From contig NC_079516.1 of the NCBI RefSeq assembly GCF_000801105.2, positions 42,822,908 through 42,886,907 on the forward strand: DNA of 64,000 bases, written 5' to 3'. The notes under the pieces are model-generated. The model had not been told where the DNA came from. It worked only from the letters and a program-made list of their open reading frames with translations, and did not search any database. Positions 35,864-48,513 of the stretch are shown one piece after another (position 1 is the first letter of the stretch; every line of letters starts with the position of its first letter). Origin of the DNA: Raphanus sativus (lineage: Eukaryota > Streptophyta > Magnoliopsida > Brassicales > Brassicaceae). Made by a program: the position numbers and the translations under genes.

Positions 35864-38612
35864 TCTATTAAAACTGAAGTACACTTAGGAATTACCCCTA
35901 ATTTTTCCACAATAATTACATATCTATGCCACTAACCTTATCTCTACATCTTTACTAATTTTCTTAGGCTTTGACGTCATTTAATTAGGATTAACAACAA
36001 CCCATTAAAATTAACTTACCCAATAAACTCAGTTTCATATTTTTGAACGATTCACATTCCAATTTCAGCAAGATTACTTGATTAGGTTTATTATATTAGT
36101 AAACCAAGAGTGTAAAGTCAAGTGCCAAATATTTTAATATCCATTTTACAACAATTAACATTAAAAATCCACTATAAAATAACTATAGTAATGTAACCAA
36201 CGAGAACATCACCAAACCGGATTGTATGTGTAACAAGAAGTACATAAAATTTAAAATTTTATCGGGTTTAGTATAGTGTAATTGTAAATACGATCGCAAA
36301 ATTTATTTTTATAAAAACAGGAAAATCACTTATAATATAAAATAAGAATTACAGGTTTTCTATCAATTAGATATATTAGAAATTGTTAATAGATCCACTA
36401 AATATTGCCAAAATCATTGAAGTCTTACAACTTAGCAAAACAAGCCCCTAAATTAGAGTTATAACTTTAATAACAATTATATCTACTTGCAAATCAAGAT
36501 TTAATATATACATTGAAGTTTTTAGTATATTTCTTTAATAAAACCTTCTTTGCATTTCGTATTATATAGTTAAACCGTAAATAACTCTACTAAATATTCC
36601 TAAAATTTAGTGTATTTATCTATACTATTTAAAGAGAAATATCGTTTAAAACTTCTCTCTAATTTTCACATTTATTTACACTACCATGCTACTGAGAATT
36701 AATTACTACTACTTATTTTAATTTTGTTTTTTTCAATTAGTTTAATGTGTGTTCTTAAACTAAATTTGAATTAAATACACTCCATTCATTTCTCCATTAA
36801 ATCAGTATCAAAAGTATTTATTTTTATCAGCTTCAAAAAAAATATCCACCTGTAGAACCATAACCAAACCTGATCCGACTGAAATATTTTGGATATTCGA
36901 ATGTTATTAAATCATATTTATATACTTAAATATGTTACCTATTTTTTAGAGTTAATATCCAATAAGCTATTTTAAAGTTGTCTAGAATATTTGTAATATA
37001 AAAATAGTTAAAAGTAATCATCTAAAGTAGATAAACAATAATCAAAACACCAAAAATATTTAAAATATATGTTTATTTTCCATCCAAATATTCAAGTTAA
37101 ATCTGTTTTTAATTTTTAATTTAGGTATTGTGGCTTATATTACTCAAATTCATATGTTATATTATTTTTATTTTTAGATTAGAAAAAATCAAAGTATATT
37201 TAAATTTTGAAAATTTTAAAATAACTTAAACTGGTTATACGAACCCGAACCAAACTCACAGAGATCTAAATCGTACCGAAACAAAAATTTATAAATAACC
37301 CAATAGAGTTAGAATCTTTAAACTCGAAAATTTCAAACCCGAATAGATTTTAACCGAATAGAATTAGAATCTTTAAACTCGAAAATTTCAAACCCGAATA
37401 AATTCAAACCTGAATAGATTTCAATGTAAAACGATCAAATAGAACCTAAAACAGAAAATTGATACCCGTGCGGTCGCACGGGTCAAAATCTAGTTAATAT
37501 TAAATATATACTATATTCAATCTATTATTTTAATATTTTCAAAATAAGATATCTAAAAAGATATTGTCAAGTATCATTTTCCAAGATTTTATCTTACTAA
37601 TATCTTTTAATATCTTTTTATTTAATTTGTAAACATAAATTTTTTATAAATATTTAGTTTTAAACAATAAAATTCGTATTAATATTAATAATATTATTTA
37701 CAAATATTAATTCTTTCATTATAGAACAAGAAATAATACCCATAATATTTATATTCATAATTAAATTAATACATCAACTAAATATAAAGTGACTTAATTC
37801 ATTTATTAAATATTTTACAAATCATAAAACTAAAGACTAACATAAATTCATGAATTTTACCACACGTACTTCAACGTATTAAAACAAAATAGTAAATTAA
37901 GATATATAAAATAATAAATAATTACATAGTTAAATTAAAATATTAAACATAATTCAATATAGTATGATATGGGTTGAATGAAATATAGTTAATTTATATA
38001 ATATTAAAGTAAGCTTTGACCAAGATAAAAATAAAAAATAAATTTTTACTATAATTTACAGTTTTAAAATATAAGTAAATTAATAAGGACGGGTTATATA
38101 AATGAATTATCTTAGTTTCATAAAATTAAATTTATTAATTTTAATTTAATTATCTATAAATAAAAAATTTAATAAAAATACATTTATGAAATTTCTAATT
38201 TTCAGTAAATAAATTGTTGAAAAAAAACTGATTCCGTATATCCGGGTCAGGAAAATATAAATATATTATCTTATTTCAAAAATAACAGAACGGTTTATAT
38301 ATCTCTTGAACAAAAAAGGAAAAATCATAATTGAACTGAAACAGAAATCCAAAACGAAAAACAACCTAAAACCAAAACCAAAACCGAAAACCGAACATCA
38401 TATTTAAACATATTGGTGAACAAAAAGACGGGTTAAATAAATTTGTCAACAAAATATATATAAATATTTTATGTCCCAACGAGAATCATCAAAATGCAAA
38501 CTTTTAAGATTGATAATAATCTCAGATATTTAACAAACCCAAAAGATCAATGCATAAGATGATGACAAAAAAAAATCTTGCCCGCCCTTTAAAAGGGCGG
38601 GTCAAACTCTGG
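35864..38612 (+). mobile_element. Probable outer Helitron containing a nested Helitron
   Basis: The left end reads A|TCTATTAAAACTGAAGTAC, a Helitron-type 5' end (TC after A). The proposed right end is a perfect hairpin, cccgccctttaaaagggcgg, followed by gtcaaactCTGG. CTGG still fits the CTRR rule, but the next base is C, not T, so the 3' flank is diverged. No helicase or Rep frame is present; it is non-autonomous. The Helitron at 36619-37493 sits inside it. The pairing of these two ends is an inference from their family resemblance, not proven. Confidence 0.4.
36619..37493 (+). mobile_element. Non-autonomous Helitron, copy A
   Basis: The 5' end is A|TCTATACTATTTAAAGAG. The 3' end is an 8-bp hairpin (acccgtgc / gcacgggt, 37464-37483) followed by caaaatCTAG|T. 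Insertion between A and T without target duplication is diagnostic of Helitrons. It shares a long internal stretch with copy B at 42448-43495, for example 'accaaacctgatccga', 'tatattcgaatgt..taaatcat' and 'agagttaatatcca'. 875 bp; no coding capacity. Confidence 0.75.
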
Positions 38613-38622
38613 CTTATTGTTA

Positions 38623-39203
38623 AAACATCTCCAATTGTACTCTATATTTTTTCCTATACAAACCAAATATACAGTAAAAATCATTTCAACATTGTGCTAT
38701 ATGTTGCACCAAATATGAAAGAATGAAAAGTAATACATTAAATATAGAATAACACTATTTATTTACTCTATTTTAGAATGAAATTTTCTCTTTACAAAAT
38801 GATCCTTCATTTTTAATATCTTCATTTTCACCATATAATATTTTTTTTTGTCATCTTCACTATATAATATTATATAGTATAATTTTACACATTTAGTGTA
38901 ATAAAATGATCCTTCATTTAGTATATTTTTTGAAACATTAATTATAAAATAATCATTTAACTGTATGAATTATGTTATTGTGGTTGTATACTGTTATAAA
39001 ATAAAATAAACAGGTAAATATTTACTATTTTGAAAGTTAAAAGATTATATAATAAGTTAATAAATAAACAGAAAATAAATATATTTGGAATATCTTCATT
39101 TTAGAATAGAAAATAGAGATAACTATTGGAGCAAAGTCTCTCTCTATTTACAAATTACTCTATTTTTAGAATAAAAATAGAAGCAACTATTAGAGATTGT
39201 CTT
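38623..39203. mobile_element. MITE (hAT-like), 581 bp
   Basis: The ends aaacatctccaattg and, reversed, aagacaatctctaatag resemble each other and the ends of the MITE at 15.5 kb. Flanking octamers tattgtta (38615-38622) and aattgtta (39204-39211) match at 7 of 8 positions, as for a hAT 8-bp duplication. A micro-insert lies inside at 38827-38871. It starts 10 bp after the proposed outer Helitron end. Confidence 0.5.
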
Positions 39204-39486
39204 AATTGTTAGACATAGAGGACATAATTAACCACATTTATTTAATTATTTTGGTTAAATATCTCACACCATTTGCTTATGTAACTAAGACATGTGTATT
39301 TTGTTCTTTTTGCCAAACTAATTGTCAATTTGTTGACATTGCTTGTCACCTCCATTAAGTTCGTAACTGGTGCAGTTAACACCATACAAGTGTCACCGCA
39401 TGACTTGCTAGGACTCTAATAACTTTACCAAATTGCTTCAGCTTTCCACTGGGTTGGGAATAGGCCCCAATTATTAATCAAAAATA

Positions 39487-41000
39487 GATAAGTCACTTTA
39501 ATATTTCTAGTGACATATCGCTCATACGTAAAAAAATTTAAAATTGTTATAATTTGATTGGTCGATTATTTTTAATTTTTATTTACTTAAATTAGATCTA
39601 AAAATTTAAAGTAAGTCTAAAATCATTTAACATCACTTGCCATATAATCTAAAAATATTACAAATAATAAATTATGACAACTAATTCTCGAAATTATAGA
39701 AATATTAATAATGTTTTATTTATTACTTTTAATATCTATAAAATATAAACTACAATGAACAAATTATTATGTAAGATAATCATAATAGTTTTATACTCTA
39801 CTTGATGAATTGTGTTCGAATATAATTATATAATAATTATTTTAAACATTACAAAATCTAAACATGTTTATTAATATTATCTTTAAATTATTTATCTTTG
39901 TTTACAAAATAAATTTATCAGAATTTTAAAATAATTTATAAAATGTTAAAAATAATTTATAAAAATATAAATCATATTATATATTGATTGAGAAGTCACA
40001 TAAATGATTTTTTTATTATGTGTCGATCATAAATGAACTCTTCAAACTATTATAATTTGATTGGCAGATGATTTTTAATTTTATTTATTATAGTTATATC
40101 TAAAAGGAAATGATAATTCAATTACCACTTTCCAAATAATATACATAATTTTAGAAATAATTATTTATGGTAACTAATTGTTAAAACTATGAAAGAGTAA
40201 TAATGTGATCATTTTTATATATTTATGAATTACATAAAATAATAAACAAAAAAAATTATTTGAATTGATATAATATTTTTTTTTGTCAGAATTGATATAA
40301 TATTTTATATTCGTATAGAAAGCCTTATATTTGTATATAAAGTATCATAATAACTATTAATGTCTAATATATTCCATGCATGCTTTATAAATTATTTATA
40401 AAATTATAAATACATTTATAAAATTGTAAATACATTTATAAAATTATTTATATTGGCTTATCAGATGTTTTAAATTATTATAAGAGGTTATAAGTCATTT
40501 ATAGAAGCTTATATATTAATTTATAAAATGTATTTTGAAAATTTATTTTATATTAAATGAGAATTCACTTAATTAATTTTTGCTTAGGTGCCTTTGAGTT
40601 TTAGAAAAACTATTATAATTTGATTTGTTAATAGATTTTCTATTTTTATTTATTTTATGAGTAAGAAAATCACTTCTAGAACTAATTTTTATTTGTATCC
40701 AAACGATATAAATATATTGCATAAAATAAGTTATGGTAATTAAATCTGTGATTTATATAATATATATGTAATGCTCATAAAATCATTTTATTACTCAAGT
40801 ATTTATAAACAATATAATATATTTCAAAAGTAATTTATAAAATTGATATAGTAGTTTTATATTCTTATGTAGTTGAATATGAATATGTAAAGAATGTGTA
40901 GCAATCATATTGTTTTATCTTTTAATCTTAATAAAGACATATGAATTTAGCTACAAATTATTTTAAAATCAAAATTTTCAATACTACATACCTTCAAAAC
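39487..41000. repeat. Diverged AT-rich tandem repeat, ~0.5 kb unit, three copies
   Basis: Three units begin near 39487, 39990 and 40555 with forms of 'gagaagtcac(a/t)taa'. About 55-60 bp later each has 'tataatttgatt(g)gt' (39547, 40051, 40615). Further shared words are 'atctaaaa', 'atatacataa' and 'tatggtaact'. Spacing is about 503 and 565 bp. Copies are old and strongly diverged. No gene. The second unit also contains the micro-insert at 40262-40306. Confidence 0.6.
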
Positions 41001-42280
41001 CCATTTTTATTAAAAACTGAATTATGAATATTATATATAACGAATTTTAGTAAAAAATTTAAATACAAAATATAAACAGATATTTAAAATAGTCATAATC
41101 ATCTTTTTCAAAAATAATTGTTCTTTAAAAATATTTAACAGTATACACATATACAATTTTTGATGATTCAAAAAATATCTTAGTTTGACAAACTATAATA
41201 AATATATCGTTACAAAACATTCAAATCCGCAATATTGTGGGCATCCACCTAATTTGTTTTTAATTCCCTATGTATCTTTCCTTTTTTACAAAAATACATG
41301 CACTACATAACCTTGTTTTAAATTGCAAATAAATAAGTTGATTTATTCGTGTTAGAGTTTTTACACACTCTAAGAATAAAGTTAAAATATCAATAATAAA
41401 TATATTTTAATACATAATACATGCTGTTTCAAAAAAAAAAACATAGTATGGGTGAAATAGATAAAGAAGCTTTAAGGTACATTAAAAACACAAAACTATT
41501 ATCTTTGAAAAACAAATAAAAATATTAAATTACAATCTTTGTGAAACAGAAGGAATATGAATAGCATAAGAAATTAAAGTGTTTTATACCAAAAGCATGT
41601 TGTTTTCTTTGATAATGTTTTATTTTCTACATGAATTGATATCACATTTTTGTTATTTTTTTATTAAATAAATATAATATTACAAAAAGTACCTCGGACG
41701 TAGAATATAAAGACGGACAGTGTAGCACAACATGTCCGACAACAACTATCGTCGGCATTAACATGGATGCAGATTTACCAGTTTGATTCACAAAGTCAGT
41801 ATGAATCTGTATAAGTTGATGACAAAAAAGTTACTACAAAAAAAGTACATAGGTACAACCAAATGCAAAGCTAAGATTGTAGAACATTACAACACAAATA
41901 TCATAAACCGAAGAAGTTTTCTTCTAAACCATGTTGTTACTCATTTGTCATCACCAATTAATTTGGCTATCATCTTTATGATGAAATATCAAACTATTTT
42001 TGAAATTTTTTATTGTATAGGTCATATTCCAATTAGGACCTATATGTATTTTTAGATAAATAATATTATATAAAGATTATATCAAAAAAAATAATAAGTG
42101 AAACTGTCAATTTTCAACGATTCTAAAAATATATGCATATAACAAAAAAATAACATCTCCAACGAAGAGACACTAATAAATATTTTGGATTGTAGTCTTC
42201 AAAAAACACCAAATACCTTTGTGGTTGTATCATCATAACCATATCCTAATTTTTATTGTAAACTCTTAATCAGGAAAACT
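41000..42280. other. AT-rich spacer with one unsupported open frame
   Basis: The frame at 41783-42055 is AT-driven and shows no domain, signal peptide or splice partner, so I do not call it a gene. A slightly GC-richer segment at about 41690-41780 has no recognisable content. Confidence 0.45.
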
Positions 42281-42284
42281 CATA

Positions 42285-43571
42285 CTCCTTCTGTTTCAAT
42301 TGTAATTAGTTTTAGATAAAAGTACTAATATTTATAAATCTATTACTTTTTTTAAAAGTAACATTTAATATATTAATTCAACTAATTATAAAAAAAACTA
42401 ATTTATTTTCATTGGTTACATAATATACAATAAATGCAAAAACTACATCTATCTTATTAAAAGAGAAGTACCCATTTAAAAATATCATTTAGTTTTCACT
42501 TTTATTTACACTTCATGTCACTGTAGTATTAATTAAATTTCCTATTTTTATGTTTGTCTTTTTCACTTTAGTTAATGTGTTTTCCAAAATTAAATACACA
42601 ATTAAATAATACTTCCTATTTTAATGCTTGTCTTTTCCACTTAGATTAATGTGTTTTCCAAAATTAAATTTGAATTAAATACACTTCATTAACTTCTTCA
42701 TTAAATCAATTTCAAATTTTAAAAATTACATTTTTATTGGACAAACAATTCATATAAATTATAATACCTTTTTATTTAACGAATCTGAACGAAAAAATAT
42801 TACCAAATTTGAACCGAAACTAGATAATATCCAAAGGATTTACCATTTTGGTATCTAGAAAACCATAACCAAACCTGATCCGAACGAAATATTTCGAATA
42901 TTCGAATGTATTTAAATCATATTTATATACTTCAATATGTTAGCTATTTTTAGAGTTAATATCCAAGAAATAAGCTATTTTAAAGTTGTTTAAAATAATT
43001 GAAATATAAAAAATAGTCAAAAGTAAACATCTAAAGTAGATAAACAATAATCAAAGCACCAAAATACTTAAAATATATATATTTATTCCCCATCCAAATA
43101 TTCAAGTTAAACATATTTTTAATTTTTAATTTAGGTACTTTGGCTTACATTACTCAAATTTACATGTTATATTATTTTTATTTTTATATTCAGGGATATT
43201 TAAAGATATATAAATTTTGAAAATTTGAAAATAGTTTAAACGGGTTATCAAACCCGCAAGATCCGAATCAAACCGGAACCAAAATTTATAAATACACGAA
43301 TAAAGCTAGAATCTTTAAACTCAAAAATCTCAAACCAGAATAGATTTTAACCGAATTCGAGTGGGTACCCAAATATTCACCCCTAACTTAGTCAATATAA
43401 AACTATCAAATATTATAAATATACTATTTTGTATAAATAAATAAAAATTAAAAGTGAAAATTAATACCCGTGCAGTCGCACGGGTCAAGATCTAGTTGAT
43501 ATGTTAAAACTGTTCATCTTTTGAAACAGACTTTTTTGCTAAAACTACTTATAATATGAAAAAGAAGGAAT
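42285..43571. mobile_element. Stowaway-like MITE split by a Helitron
   Basis: The left half, 42285-42447, begins ctccttctgtttcaattgta after TA and continues ..ttagttttag. The right half, 43496-43571, ends with text whose reverse complement is attccttctttttcatatta followed by ..tagttttag. The two halves together form one inverted-repeat MITE of about 240 bp, interrupted exactly at the Helitron borders. The right terminal TA is not perfectly preserved. Confidence 0.6.
42448..43495 (+). mobile_element. Non-autonomous Helitron, copy B
   Basis: The 5' end is A|TCTATCTTATTAAAAGAG. The 3' end is the hairpin acccgtgc / gcacgggt (43466-43485), then caagatCTAG|T. It is the same family as copy A at 36.6 kb. 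The left quarter has an internal duplication: 'cctatttttatg.ttgtcttttcacttt.gttaatgtgttttccaaaattaaat' is repeated near 42541 and 42616. 1,048 bp, no coding capacity. Confidence 0.78.
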
Positions 43572-43579
43572 GATATATA

Positions 43580-45410
43580 TTCTATCTCCATGACATTGAT
43601 ACACCGGTGGTTTCCATAACAATTGTTTTCAAAGCAAATTGGTTAAAATGAATTACTTACCACGTAATCCTTTAATCACCATAGTTAATTGGGTTTCTTA
43701 TCGTCGATCATGGTTATAGTGATAGAGAATGCAATAGTGAATTAGAGAGAACAAAGCTAACCTACCTACAATCTGCCATAATATATCTATTTTCAAGTAG
43801 AGAAAAAAGACACATAAGTATCAAGAAACTAATCATGCCTTGATCAAATTGGAGTTTGACCTTGATCGGTAGCCTGTAGGATGGCTGAATAGTGGTCTAA
43901 AACATGATTTTTCACCAAAATATGCGAAATGAAAAAATGCAGAAACGCAAATTCGTATTTTGCGGGTAATGATACAAAAAAACAATTATTAAACGAAAAA
44001 TTGAGTTTTATTAGATTATTTGCTGAATCAACATTTTATAGTATTTTGATAGATGATCCTAAAATTATAAGCTTCTAAATAAATAATTATAAACTTTGAA
44101 TGATAAATTTTTATGTTATAAGTTAATTATTCTATTATTTTTATTTTATAATATTATAAAATGTCAATTTATTATTTAAAATGTATAAAAATAAGATAAA
44201 CAATTATAATTAATAATTTTTATTTTTAAAATTTCGTAATAGTTAGCTTATTTATTAGTATTAATTTCTTAAAATAATGAAATAATATACATAATTTTAT
44301 TCATATCAATTATTCTGTCATCCTGCAAAATTGATACAATCGTATAAACAAATCATTCCAAAACTTTCCTTCTATTATTTTAATTTTTGGTGAATTAATT
44401 ATTTTTTTTAATTTAATATTTTTAATGATTTCACGATGAAATTACACCTACCAATGATAGCGGTTGATATATATCTTTTTACATTATTTACTTAGGTTTA
44501 TTCGATTTGTTTATAATTATTTTAGCATCTACAAATAACTTACAAATCTTCAAGTTATTTATAAATTTATCATCAAGTAAAATTTTGTAAATAAGTATCT
44601 CCAAATAGACTATTGACTCTAATTAACCCCACTTGTCAATTTCCATCTGCTCTGCTTGCTCGCATATTCTATACCGCATGTTCCTCAACCATTGGAATTT
44701 AGAAACCACAATTAGTTTTTCCTCGATAAGTCAAACAATTACCTCTTCCTTCTTATTTGAAGTGGATCAGATTTCTATCCGGATATCAAAAAATTTAGAG
44801 TATCCAGGTTTGGATCTGAATTCGTCAAATCCGTATATTTAATATTTGAATCCTGATTCGTGACAGAACCATAGATTTTGTATCCGAGTCTGAATTCGTT
44901 GCTTCAAGTTATATATATTTAGATATCGTATTATCTGCGATGTTCAGATTGGATCCGGATTTGTAAAAGTAATTAAATTCTAAAAATATTTTTAAAATAA
45001 TAAACTTCTAAAAATAACCTTTTTGAAAATTTCTAAAGTTATTAAAATATATATGTATAAAATTTAAATTAGTATTATAAAAATAATTTTATGTATAAAT
45101 ATAAAATATATCAAATATAAAAATTAATAAAATTAACAATTTAATATATTTTAAAAATATAGATCCGGATATCCAGACTTGAAAATCAAGATATTTGATT
45201 GGATTCGATTTTGACGGATCTTAAATTTACTATCCATATCCGTATTTGGGTATTCGGATATCTTATTTTCGAAACAAATATGGAACAAATCTCGAATCGA
45301 ATCAAGATCCTAGCTAATAAATCTGAGACCTAACTATAAAGGCTTTTATATATTTTTATATAGCGATTTTTTAGCACACATACATAGTGATCAAAATAAT
45401 TAAAATTAGT
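43580..45410. other. AT-rich spacer with ATCCGGATAT-rich repeat
   Basis: No gene. From about 44770 to 45310 the sequence is full of words such as atccggatatc, gaattcgt and gattcgatt in both orientations. This pattern is typical of non-autonomous crucifer hAT elements like the one at 50.5 kb, but I cannot fix ends or a target duplication. The frame near 44633-44842 overlaps this repeat and is not supported. Confidence 0.4.
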
Positions 45411-45429
45411 TTTAACAATAGTATATTTA

Positions 45430-45657
45430 TGGAAGTCTTCTTAGTCCAGTGGTTAGACTAAGGGTTCAATTGCTTCTATATCCAGAAGTCTGGGGTTCAA
45501 ACCCTAGGAAATACTAAATTATGGAGATGATAGAGAAACATGTTACATGAAATCTCACATGGTGGTAGAATTATCTGCTGTAGAATCACCTTTGTAATAT
45601 TCTCATCGTTGTAATAGCATAATTAATTTCGACAATAATCGATTCTGACGTTAAAAA
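45430..45657 (+). mobile_element. tRNA-derived SINE
   Basis: The 5' part is tRNA-like. An A-box-like ttagtccagtggttaga lies near 45439-45455, and the B box GGTTCAAACCC lies at 45494-45504, about 40 bp downstream. A non-tRNA body follows and ends ..gacgttAAAAA. The 12-mer aacaatagtata flanks the element perfectly at 45414-45425 and 45658-45669. Length and layout fit the SINE families known from Brassica and Arabidopsis. It lies about 540 bp upstream of the uniporter start. Confidence 0.85.
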
Positions 45658-46078
45658 AACAATAGTATAATTAATTCTAGTAAATTGGTTAAAAGTAAAA
45701 CGAATATAAAAACAAGAAAATACGTGGAACCACGTTCGCTTACACGCAAGAGACTTTTGGTTTTTCCTACTTCTTCTGCTCTGTTGCCGTTGCGAACAAA
45801 TTTTAGTTTCGAAAATTGATTATTAATTTAACAAGAAAATGTATCGGACGGCTGTGAGAGCACCGCATGCAAACACCATTACTAGGCTACTAGCCCAACA
45901 CGTGTACGGCTACAAACTCTTAGTATCTCCACGTTTCTCGCAAGAAGAAAGCGTTTCGAAAGCGAATATTCGGTTGTAATTGGTAATAATGAATTTCTCG
46001 TGTACGTTCTGATATACGCTGACGTGTACGTGTCCTTTTTATTTTTATTTAATCGAATTTTAAGTTAAAATCAAACAG

Positions 46079-46086
46079 TATATAAA
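46079..46086 (+). promoter_or_regulatory. Likely TATA box of the uniporter gene
   Basis: tatataaa lies about 115-120 bp before the start codon, with a T/C-rich leader between. ACGTG words upstream (about 45900 and 46022) could be bZIP sites. Inferred. Confidence 0.45.
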
Positions 46087-46200
46087 CCCTTTTCTCCTCT
46101 GTTCATAATTCGCATTCGTATTTTAAATAATATTTATATATTTATTTTTGTTTATTTCTCTTTTTCTCTCTATCAGGGAGAAAAAAAAAATTGTTCATCA

Positions 46201-47924
46201 ATGGCGATGAGGAAGCTATTATTGACGAAGCGTCTCTTCAGCATCTCGAATCAAGCGTCGCAGAGCCTAACGAACTGCCGTATCTCGTCATCCTCGTTAT
46301 CCGTACGGACAAGAGTCCCCAAGGAATCAGGAGAAGCCAGAATCGCACCGGAGCCTGGAGACTCGTCGGCGATCTCGCGGCGGTTCCTTCACAACGCCGC
46401 CGTGATTCGGCCGGAGATCATGCAGATGCCGCTGGGAGAGAGCCTGATGGAGAAGCTCCGCGAGATCGACGGGAGCAAGGACAGGATCCGATTAGACGGC
46501 ATCGCTCCGCCGATGGCGACGGAGACGGAGACGACGCCGCCTGGTTTGACGGTGGAAGATACGAAGAAGCTTCTGAGAGCCGCGCAGATTGAGATGGTGA
46601 AAACGAAGCTTAGAGAGACGGGGAAGAGCTGGATGGCGTATGATGAGTTCGTTAGCGTTTGCGGAGATGGAATCGCGAAGATGCTTGATGATTCAGCAAA
46701 CGTCATCGTTTTGGGAGATTCCGTTTGTATAAGACCAGATCAGGTACTTTTCATTTACTTTTTACTTTAACTCGTGTGGATCGAATGGTACGTGTGAAAT
46801 GAAATGAAATGAATGGAGCTGTTTGATTTGAACAGATTGGGAGAGATTAAAAAGATCTCGAATTAGGTTTCCATGAAATGTTTTTTTTTTTTTTTCGATT
46901 TTCGATACCGAAAACTGATACTATTTTCCATGGGTTGTTGTATCTCTTTTCTTTTGGTTCCAATTTCAACAGGAGATTCAGAAAACCTCTGTTAACCAGA
47001 GTGTTTAGGAGGTTCCCAAGTGTTTGAGGTGTGGTGATAAACAGAGCAACAGTTTCTACAGAGACCCAAAACAAAAACATCGTTTGGATTACGTTTACTT
47101 GAGTCAATAGCCTGATACCAAAACCTAGAATGAAATTCTAAAGAGAGAGAGAGAGAGAGTTGTAGTATTTGCTAACAAGTTCTTGTGGGGTATTAGGATA
47201 ATGAGAGTGGAAAACTTGATCGAAAGGATCATTCATGGGTTGTGTTTTAAGTAGAGAGATTAGTGTTTTCTCCTTCAAGATCTTAACCAAAATTGGGTTT
47301 TTGGGATGGGTTTATTGACTTAATTAGTGCTAATTGTGTGTCTGTGTTTTGAGTGCTAATTGTATGTGTTTAAAGTGCTAATTATGTCCGAAAGAAGGTG
47401 ATGGAGGTCTTGTTTTACCCAGACGTTTTCTGTTTTTTGTCTTTTTCCTTTTTGTGTCTGATCAGGTAACAAAAACCATCGAAGGCTTGCTTCCATTGCC
47501 CAAGGTTTGTTGCCCAAATGACCCAAGAAGGATCGAGTTTAAAGAGCTCGAAGCAGCCAAGGCAGCGATCGATGTGAAAGCACACTCTTTGGTGCGGAGA
47601 GAGCTCTGGGCTGGTCTGGGTTACTTGATCCTGCAGACCGCGGGGTTCATGAGGCTCACGTTTTGGGAACTCTCGTGGGATGTGATGGAACCAATCTGTT
47701 TCTATGTCACGTCTATATACTTTATGGCTGGGTATGGTTTCTTCCTCAGGACATCCAAAGAGCCTTCCTTTGAAGGCTTTTACCAGAGCAGGTTCGAGGC
47801 CAAACAGAAGAAGCTGATGAATGTTCATGAGTTTGATGTTGAGAGGTATGATGAGCTCAAGAAGCTGTTTTGCCCTAAAGCTTCAGATCGTGTTTCCAAG
47901 ATTCTTGGAACTATCCAGAGTTAG
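46201..47924 (+). CDS. Mitochondrial calcium uniporter (MCU family)
   Basis: Two exons, 46201-46743 and 47466-47924, give 333 residues in frame, the normal length for plant MCU. The first 60 or so residues are rich in Arg, Ser and Leu and poor in acids, a mitochondrial presequence. The second exon holds the two membrane helices (about 228-249 and 258-276) with the pore signature WDVMEP between them. D253 and E256 form the Ca2+-selective DxxE filter, and the usual Ile is Val here. A coiled-coil-rich C-terminus follows (about 285-333). The protein would form the inner-membrane channel that takes Ca2+ into the matrix. The first ATG at 46201 gives MAMRKLLL, the usual plant MCU start. Closest by synteny is AT2G23790. 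The 722-bp intron contains a (GA)n run at about 47144 and three repeats of 'agtgctaatt' (about 47323-47385). No defect is seen. Confidence 0.92.
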
Positions 47925-48270
47925 ATTTTTTGATTAGACGAGTCAATGTTGTTGTGTCTGATTTTTCCTAACTAGAGAATTCTACCCGCCCAAAAGAAAA
48001 GAAATGAATAGGTAGGAAGTTCTCAAGTTTTCGGTTTTCCAAAGAAAAAAATTGTTCGAATTATTGCCGGCTTGTGTAACATCAGGGAAGAGTTGTGTTC
48101 TTCGTTTTCAAAGTTTTTCATTTATGAGATTAATCTAAAATGTAAGAGAACCATGTAAATATAAAATATGTAAATGTTTGAATTGTTATTATTCCTTTGC
48201 CTGTCAACAGAACTCTGATGCGCTGTAAATGAAATCATGACTTGTAGCCAGGTAAAGGCTACCTACCACA

Positions 48271-48387
48271 GAAGGTTACATAGGCGATGTGAGAGATTCA
48301 AAGGGCAAATCATTTTTCAGACAAAGAATAAAATACTATTGATATTTTTCACCCCCAAATACTATTGAAGGTTACATAGGCGATGTG
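48271..48387. repeat. 21-bp direct repeat, 96 bp apart
   Basis: A 21-base word beginning gaaggttacataggcgat occurs identically at 48271-48291 and 48367-48387. The words 'aaatactattga' also repeat within the intervening segment. Could be a target duplication around a small insert or a local tandem duplication. Confidence 0.65.
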
Positions 48388-48513
48388 GCCATCTAAGACC
48401 TAGACGACTTTTTAGGAATCTTTTCTCTTTCCCAAGTCTTACATGGGATGATATCAGAGACAGAGAGGTTGATCAGGTCAGGTGGATATTCCAGCAGCTC
48501 CCTCTAGGCATTA

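Noticed and set aside
41783..42055. 90-codon open frame as a gene
   Set aside because: Composition is AT-driven with many Lys/Ile/Asn; no domain, signal peptide, leader or splice partner.
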